A stretch of 7,905 nucleotides of DNA. Origin: Acidobacteriota bacterium (lineage in GTDB: Bacteria > Acidobacteriota > Terriglobia > Terriglobales > Acidobacteriaceae). Both the position numbers and the translations under genes were made by a program. The first letter of the stretch is position 1. Every line of letters starts with the position of its first letter. The stretch is taken from NCBI GenBank assembly GCA_003225655.1, contig QIAW01000517.1:1-7905 (forward strand). The letters run 5' to 3'. The notes below the pieces were generated by a model, which saw only the letters and a list, made by a program, of their open reading frames with translations, was not told where the DNA came from and did no database searches. Shown here piece after piece: positions 4,298 through 7,905 of the stretch.

Positions 4298-6658
4298 ATG
4301 CCTGAGTATACGTGGCCAGAAGCTGGGAAACGCACTTTCATTGGGAAGCGCATATCGCGCGTGGATGGACCTTTGAAGTCCTCCGGTCGCGCGAAATACA
4401 CCTATGACATTGTTCGTCCGGGAATGCTCTACGGCAAAGTTCTGCGCTCTCCTTATGCCCACGCGCGCGTGGTCAGCATTGATACCAGCGCGGCCGAGAA
4501 GATGCCCGGAGTAAAAGCAGTCCACGTCGTGCAAGGTCCCGGCAAAGAAGTTTTTTGGGCAGGTGACGATGTTGTCGCCGTCGCCGCAGTAGACGAGTGC
4601 ACCGCCGAGGACGCGGTCCGCGCCATCAAAGTGGAATATGAACGGCTTCCTCATTTGGTGGTGGACGCCCAGGAACCCAAATCGGGCACAGACTCGCGTG
4701 GTCCGCTGAGCAAGACGGATTTGCTCGCGCTTATCGATACCGACGCTTCTGATAATCAGGTAATTCAGCAGATCCAGAATCGTGGAATCAGTTTTCAGGC
4801 TACCCCGGAGCTGCTGGGGCAATGGCGGGAGCAGCACATCAAAGAAGAAATTCTTCAAGCCTTGCAAAAGGCCGAGGTAAAAACTTCGTCTGAAACGTCC
4901 GATAGCTCGTGGTACAAGGTGACCGGGAAGCAGACGCAGGGCGATGCAGAGAAAGGTTTTCAGGAAGCCGAGATCGTCTCTGAGGGTACCTATGGGCAGC
5001 CGGTGATTACCCATTGTTGCCTGGAAACCCATGGTGGCATTGCAGAGTGGACCGACGACAAAAATATTCTCGCCCATTTTTCCACGCAAAATGTGCCCGG
5101 CTTGGCCGAGCAATTGGGCAGGGCGCTCGGCATGCCGGCCGCGAATATTCACGTGCATCAGGACCATGTGGGCGGCGGCTTCGGAAGCAAGCTCGGCCTT
5201 GATCGTTGGGGCGTGGCGGCGGCTCAACTTTCAAAGAAGGCGGGAGGCAAGCCGGTAAAAATCATGCTGGAGCGCGACTCCGAGCTGAAGGTCGCTGGCT
5301 GTCGTCCTTCCGCTTATGCCCGCGTGAAGATAGGGGCAAAGAAAGATGGCACGCTGGTGGCATGGGAGTCTTACTCCTGGGGCTCCGGCGGCGTTGGCGG
5401 AGGCGGTTCTCCGCCGCTGCCCTACGTCCTGAACATTCCCCACCAGGTGAAGCAGCATACGGCTGTGGTCAACAATATCGGCCCGGCCCGCGCCTGGCGC
5501 GCACCGAACCATCCTCAGGCGTGCCTGATCACCATGTCTGCGCTTGATGATCTCGCCGCCAAGCTCAACATCAATCCCCTGGAGTTGTACCGCAAGAACA
5601 TCGCCCTGGCCAAACCCAGGGAGAAAATCTATCTGGAAGAATTTCAGGTCGCGGATGAACTGATGGGATGGAGCAGCCGCTGGCATCCTCGAGGCGACAA
5701 GACCCCTGGTCCAGTTAAACGCGGTCTTGGGCTTTCCCTCCATACCTGGGGCGGACGCGGCCACAACAGCCAGTGCGATCTGACCATCTTTCCCGACGGC
5801 TCGGTTGAGATCAAAATAGGAACGCAGGATATCGGCACCGGCACCCGCACCGCAATTCTGATGGTTGCAGCAGATACTCTCGGAATTCCCATGGAAGGCA
5901 TCAAGCTGCTCATCGGAGACAACTCCTATCCTCCCGACGGAGCCTCCGGAGGCAGCAGCACCATTGGCGGCGTGAGTTCTTCCACCTTCCGCGCCGCAGT
6001 TGATGCCCGTGACCAACTCTTTGCCACGGTCGCGCCTGCGCTCAACGCGCAACCCGCTGATCTTGAGGCTGTTGGCGGAAGCGTTCGTGTGGCCAAAGAT
6101 ACCAGCCGCAGTCTCAGTTGGCGTGAGGCTTGTTCCAAATTGGGACCGCACGCAGTGACCGTGCGCGGCAAGAATCCTGGCGAGGGCGAGTTGACCAACA
6201 GCGGCGTAGGCGGAGTGCAGATGGCCGATGTCTCTGTTGACGTTGAGACCGGCGTGGTCAAGATCAACAAAATGGTCTGCGTGCAGGATTGCGGTCTAGT
6301 CGTCAATCCCAAGACGGCCGAAAGCCAGTGCCTGGGGGCTTTGATCATGGGCGTCAGCTACGCGCTCTACGAAGAAAAAGTGATGGACCAGGCCACCGGC
6401 ATCATGCTGAATCCGCACATGGATTCATACCGACTGGCCGGCCTAGGTGACGTCGGTGAGTTGGTAGTCCACATGATGACCGGGCCGGGTTATGACGAGC
6501 GCGGCGTTATCGGGTTGGGTGAGCCGCCTACGGTTTCCCCTGGCGCGGCAATTTCCAATGCGGTTGCCAATGCCATTGGAGTGCGCGTGCCCATGCTGCC
6601 GCTGACCCCTGACCGTGTGCTGGAAGCGCTCGAGAACGCAGCAGGAGGACGCGCATGA
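4298..6658 (+). CDS. Molybdenum hydroxylase large (molybdopterin) subunit, YagR/PaoC-like
   Basis: Catalytic subunit that hydroxylates an aldehyde or N-heterocycle at a molybdopterin-bound molybdenum; the substrate cannot be read from sequence. The 786 residues comprise the 'a/b hammerhead' domain (about 17-122, 'GKRISRVDGPLKSSGRAKYTYD', 'SPYAHARV'), an extra helical segment (about 127-205), and two molybdopterin-binding domains (about 210-786). Cofactor motifs are 'FSTQNVPG' (261-268), 'GGGFGSK' (292-298), 'GPARAWRAP' (395-403), 'GTQDIGTGTRT' (508-518) and 'GLGEPPTVSPGAA' with the expected catalytic Glu741. The AYRCSFR loop of CO dehydrogenase is absent, so it is not a true CoxL. No export signal is present; it would leave with the Tat-tagged small subunit. 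It is about 54 residues longer than E. coli PaoC (732), which the insertion explains. TGGAG precedes ATG 4298 by seven bases. Its stop overlaps the FAD subunit start as ATGA. Confidence 0.92.
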   Translation: MPEYTWPEAGKRTFIGKRISRVDGPLKSSGRAKYTYDIVRPGMLYGKVLRSPYAHARVVSIDTSAAEKMPGVKAVHVVQGPGKEVFWAGDDVVAVAAVDECTAEDAVRAIKVEYERLPHLVVDAQEPKSGTDSRGPLSKTDLLALIDTDASDNQVIQQIQNRGISFQATPELLGQWREQHIKEEILQALQKAEVKTSSETSDSSWYKVTGKQTQGDAEKGFQEAEIVSEGTYGQPVITHCCLETHGGIAEWTDDKNILAHFSTQNVPGLAEQLGRALGMPAANIHVHQDHVGGGFGSKLGLDRWGVAAAQLSKKAGGKPVKIMLERDSELKVAGCRPSAYARVKIGAKKDGTLVAWESYSWGSGGVGGGGSPPLPYVLNIPHQVKQHTAVVNNIGPARAWRAPNHPQACLITMSALDDLAAKLNINPLELYRKNIALAKPREKIYLEEFQVADELMGWSSRWHPRGDKTPGPVKRGLGLSLHTWGGRGHNSQCDLTIFPDGSVEIKIGTQDIGTGTRTAILMVAADTLGIPMEGIKLLIGDNSYPPDGASGGSSTIGGVSSSTFRAAVDARDQLFATVAPALNAQPADLEAVGGSVRVAKDTSRSLSWREACSKLGPHAVTVRGKNPGEGELTNSGVGGVQMADVSVDVETGVVKINKMVCVQDCGLVVNPKTAESQCLGALIMGVSYALYEEKVMDQATGIMLNPHMDSYRLAGLGDVGELVVHMMTGPGYDERGVIGLGEPPTVSPGAAISNAVANAIGVRVPMLPLTPDRVLEALENAAGGRA
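4709..4879 (+). other. Inserted helical 'RGIxF' module within the large subunit (residues 138-194)
   Basis: Between the hammerhead domain and the first molybdopterin-binding domain, where relatives have a short linker, there is a stretch rich in Leu, Ile and Gln. It runs 'LSKTDLLALIDTDASDNQV', then 'NRGISFQATPELLGQWREQ', then 'EEILQALQKAEV'. The layout (helix, V/I..I..RGI.F, TPELL helix, amphipathic EIL.AL..A helix) matches a short module I recall as repeated in many acidobacterial proteins, usually in exported or multi-domain proteins and not in molybdenum enzymes. Recognition is from memory of the pattern. It is in frame with no sign of sequence breakage. Confidence 0.6.
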
Positions 6659-7650
6659 GGGCCTTTGAATACGCCAGTCCAAAGCAGAAGCAGCAGGTAG
6701 TCGAGTTGTTGGGAAAGCACTGGGGAGATGCTGAAGTATTGGCCGGCGGCACCGACCTGCTGGCGCTCATGAAGGATGACATTGTTCGTCCCAAGCGCCT
6801 CATCAACATCATAGATTTGAAAGAGCTGCATGGAACGACCTTTGACGCAAAAGCCGGACTGCGAATTGGCGCGCTGGTTACCCTCACGGAACTCTCTGAA
6901 GACCCGCTCGCGAGCAAACATTGCCCCATGCTGGCTGCCGCAGCCAGTGATGCCGCCAGTCCGCAGGTCCGCAACATGGCCACCATCGGCGGCAACATGT
7001 GCCAGCGCCCGCGCTGCTGGTATTTCCGTAATGGTCTGGGATTGTTGGCAAAAGACAGTGAAGGAAAATCGCTCGTTCTGCAGGGTGACAACCGGTATCA
7101 CGCAATTCTAGGCAATGATGGACCGGCGTATTTTGTCGGTCCTTCCACCGTTGCTCCTGCTCTGATCGCCTACGGCGCACGCATCCGATTGTTTGGGCCT
7201 AAAGGCCCGCGTGAACTGCCGCTGGAAAAATTCTTCGTGATCCCCAAGGCCGAAGGAGAACGAGAACACGACCTCCAGCCCAATGAAATTGTGACGGAAA
7301 TCGTAGTGCCGCCTCCTGCAGCAAACGTACGTGCCGCGCATTATGAAGTGCGCCAGAAAGAGGCGTTTGATTGGCCCTACGTGACCGCTTCGGTCGTACT
7401 ACAACAAGAGGGCGACAAGGTGCATTCAGCCCGGGTGGTGATGAGCCACGTGGCTCCCATTCCCTGGCTCTCTGAGGAAGCAAGTCAGGCGTTAGTGGGA
7501 AAGGCTGTGACAGAAGCTACCGCTGATGCTGCCGGAGCGGCCGCCGTTAAAAATGCCAAAAGCCTCGGCCGCAACAAACAGAAAATCAAGATGGCGCATG
7601 TCGCCGTAAAGCGGGCCATTCTTCGGGCCGCGAAAGGAGAGCAAGCATGA
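6655..7650 (+). CDS. Molybdenum hydroxylase FAD-binding subunit (YagS/PaoB-like), [4Fe-4S] ligands mostly missing
   Basis: Flavoprotein subunit that takes electrons from the [2Fe-2S] clusters and passes them to an external acceptor. The 331 residues show the FAD-binding domain with 'VLAGGTDLLALMK' (28-40) and 'ATIGGNMCQRPRCWYFRNG' (109-127), and a C-terminal CO-dehydrogenase-flavoprotein domain (about 225-325, 'HYEVRQKEAFDWPYVTASVV'). PaoB-type relatives have a loop after 'QRPRCWYFR' with three further cysteines ('..PC.....C' and a later 'C' before '.HPSD') that hold a [4Fe-4S] cluster. Here only Cys116 and Cys121 remain; the equivalent segment reads 'NGLGLLAKDSEGKSL' and 'GNDGPAYFVGPST'. The 'GDNRYHAILG' section typical of this branch is kept. 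The start ATG overlaps the large-subunit stop (ATGA), with AGGAGG (6643-6648) six bases upstream, so translation is probably coupled. The order small-large-FAD differs from E. coli paoABC (small-FAD-large). Confidence 0.92.
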   Translation: MRAFEYASPKQKQQVVELLGKHWGDAEVLAGGTDLLALMKDDIVRPKRLINIIDLKELHGTTFDAKAGLRIGALVTLTELSEDPLASKHCPMLAAAASDAASPQVRNMATIGGNMCQRPRCWYFRNGLGLLAKDSEGKSLVLQGDNRYHAILGNDGPAYFVGPSTVAPALIAYGARIRLFGPKGPRELPLEKFFVIPKAEGEREHDLQPNEIVTEIVVPPPAANVRAAHYEVRQKEAFDWPYVTASVVLQQEGDKVHSARVVMSHVAPIPWLSEEASQALVGKAVTEATADAAGAAAVKNAKSLGRNKQKIKMAHVAVKRAILRAAKGEQA

Positions 7651-7895
7651 TCAGCGAATCCGAACGTTTTAACATTCATCATCCTGATCTCTGTCCATCG
7701 CTGCGTTGGAAAGGGCTATACATCCTGGCCGAACGTGACCCCAGCGTGCCTGCTTGCAATGATGGTCTCTTCTGGTGTGTGCACACGCAGACTTGTATTG
7801 GGCCTGACGGCAAACTGGCCGAACCGGGCAATTGCTGCGCAAAAAACCGCGAGTGCCACGGCACCGGCGAGTGCAAAGACGAGCACAACGGCTAA
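7647..7895 (+). CDS. Small cysteine-rich protein coupled to the molybdenum hydroxylase operon
   Basis: An 82-residue protein I cannot assign to a named family. It has eight cysteines (residues 16, 37, 44, 50, 63, 64, 70, 76), about a tenth of the chain, plus His11, His12, His46 and His71. There is no signal peptide or membrane segment, and the region 'NDGLFWCVHTQTCIGPDGK' is rich in Trp/Phe/Cys. The start overlaps the FAD subunit stop as ATGA, with AAAGGAG (7633-7639) seven bases upstream; this and the normal codon use argue it is a real, translationally coupled gene. Metal or Fe-S binding is plausible from the cysteine content. A role in enzyme assembly or as an extra electron carrier is inference from position. 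A disulfide-bonded structure is the alternative if it is exported with the enzyme. Confidence 0.8.
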   Translation: MISESERFNIHHPDLCPSLRWKGLYILAERDPSVPACNDGLFWCVHTQTCIGPDGKLAEPGNCCAKNRECHGTGECKDEHNG

Positions 7896-7901
7896 AAGGA
7901 G
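7895..7901 (+). promoter_or_regulatory. Ribosome site for a further operon gene beyond the window
   Basis: AAAGGAG begins on the last base of the cysteine-rich gene's stop codon and is four bases from the window end. Its strength and its similarity to the site before 7647 suggest another co-transcribed gene starting just past the edge. In related operons this is often a molybdenum-cofactor maturation factor (XdhC/PaoD-like) or cytidylyltransferase (MocA-like), but nothing here shows which. Confidence 0.6.
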
Positions 7902-7905
7902 TGTA

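Noticed and set aside
4250..5227. 325-codon minus-strand open frame opposite the large subunit
   Set aside because: It is antisense to a gene with unmistakable family motifs, and its own translation looks like no family; long antisense frames are common in GC-rich genes.
5396..5415. GGCGGAG/CTCCGCC hairpin with a 6-base loop
   Set aside because: It is inside the large-subunit gene and follows from GC-rich Gly and Pro codons of the 'GGVGGGGSPPLP' segment.
5231..6151. 306-codon minus-strand open frame opposite the large subunit
   Set aside because: Antisense shadow of the molybdopterin-binding domains with no protein-like features.
4298..6658. Aerobic CO dehydrogenase large subunit (CoxL)
   Set aside because: The diagnostic AYRCSFR loop with the copper-binding cysteine is absent; the equivalent site reads 'GPARAWRAP'.

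Overview
The window looks like chromosomal DNA of a soil-type heterotroph, probably an Acidobacteriota member. Base composition is moderately GC-rich, gene starts carry clear AGGAG-type ribosome sites, and several genes overlap as ATGA. A short helical 'RGIxF' module inside one enzyme is of a kind I associate with acidobacterial proteins. The taxonomic call is an inference. No mobile element, CRISPR array, tRNA or rRNA is visible.

Left block (1-2260): two divergent genes for hexarate (D-glucarate/galactarate) breakdown. The minus-strand gene is the N-terminal part of glucarate dehydratase, cut by the window edge. The plus-strand gene is an alpha-ketoglutarate semialdehyde (2,5-dioxovalerate) dehydrogenase. 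They catalyse the first and last steps of glucarate -> 5-dehydro-4-deoxyglucarate -> 2,5-dioxovalerate -> 2-oxoglutarate. The middle enzyme, 5-dehydro-4-deoxyglucarate dehydratase, is not in the window. The roughly 150-base gap between the two genes holds the presumed divergent promoters.

Middle block (2299-3604): a minus-strand sugar-binding-protein-like gene that convergently faces the dehydrogenase. It has no signal peptide and no transporter partners here. A 394-base gene-free stretch follows, with a nested palindrome just before its start codon and several hairpins.

Right block (3605-7895, apparently continuing past the edge): an operon for a three-subunit molybdenum hydroxylase of the xanthine dehydrogenase/aldehyde oxidoreductase family, closest in layout to periplasmic YagTSR/PaoABC. 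The order is small [2Fe-2S] subunit with a twin-arginine signal, large molybdopterin subunit, FAD subunit, then an 82-residue protein with eight cysteines. The last three genes overlap by 4 bases each, and a strong ribosome site at the very end points to another gene just outside. Electrons would pass from molybdenum through two [2Fe-2S] clusters to FAD.

The most unusual points are an extra helical module of about 57 residues in the large subunit, the absence of three of the four cysteines that hold the [4Fe-4S] cluster in PaoB-type FAD subunits, and the coupled cysteine-rich small protein.
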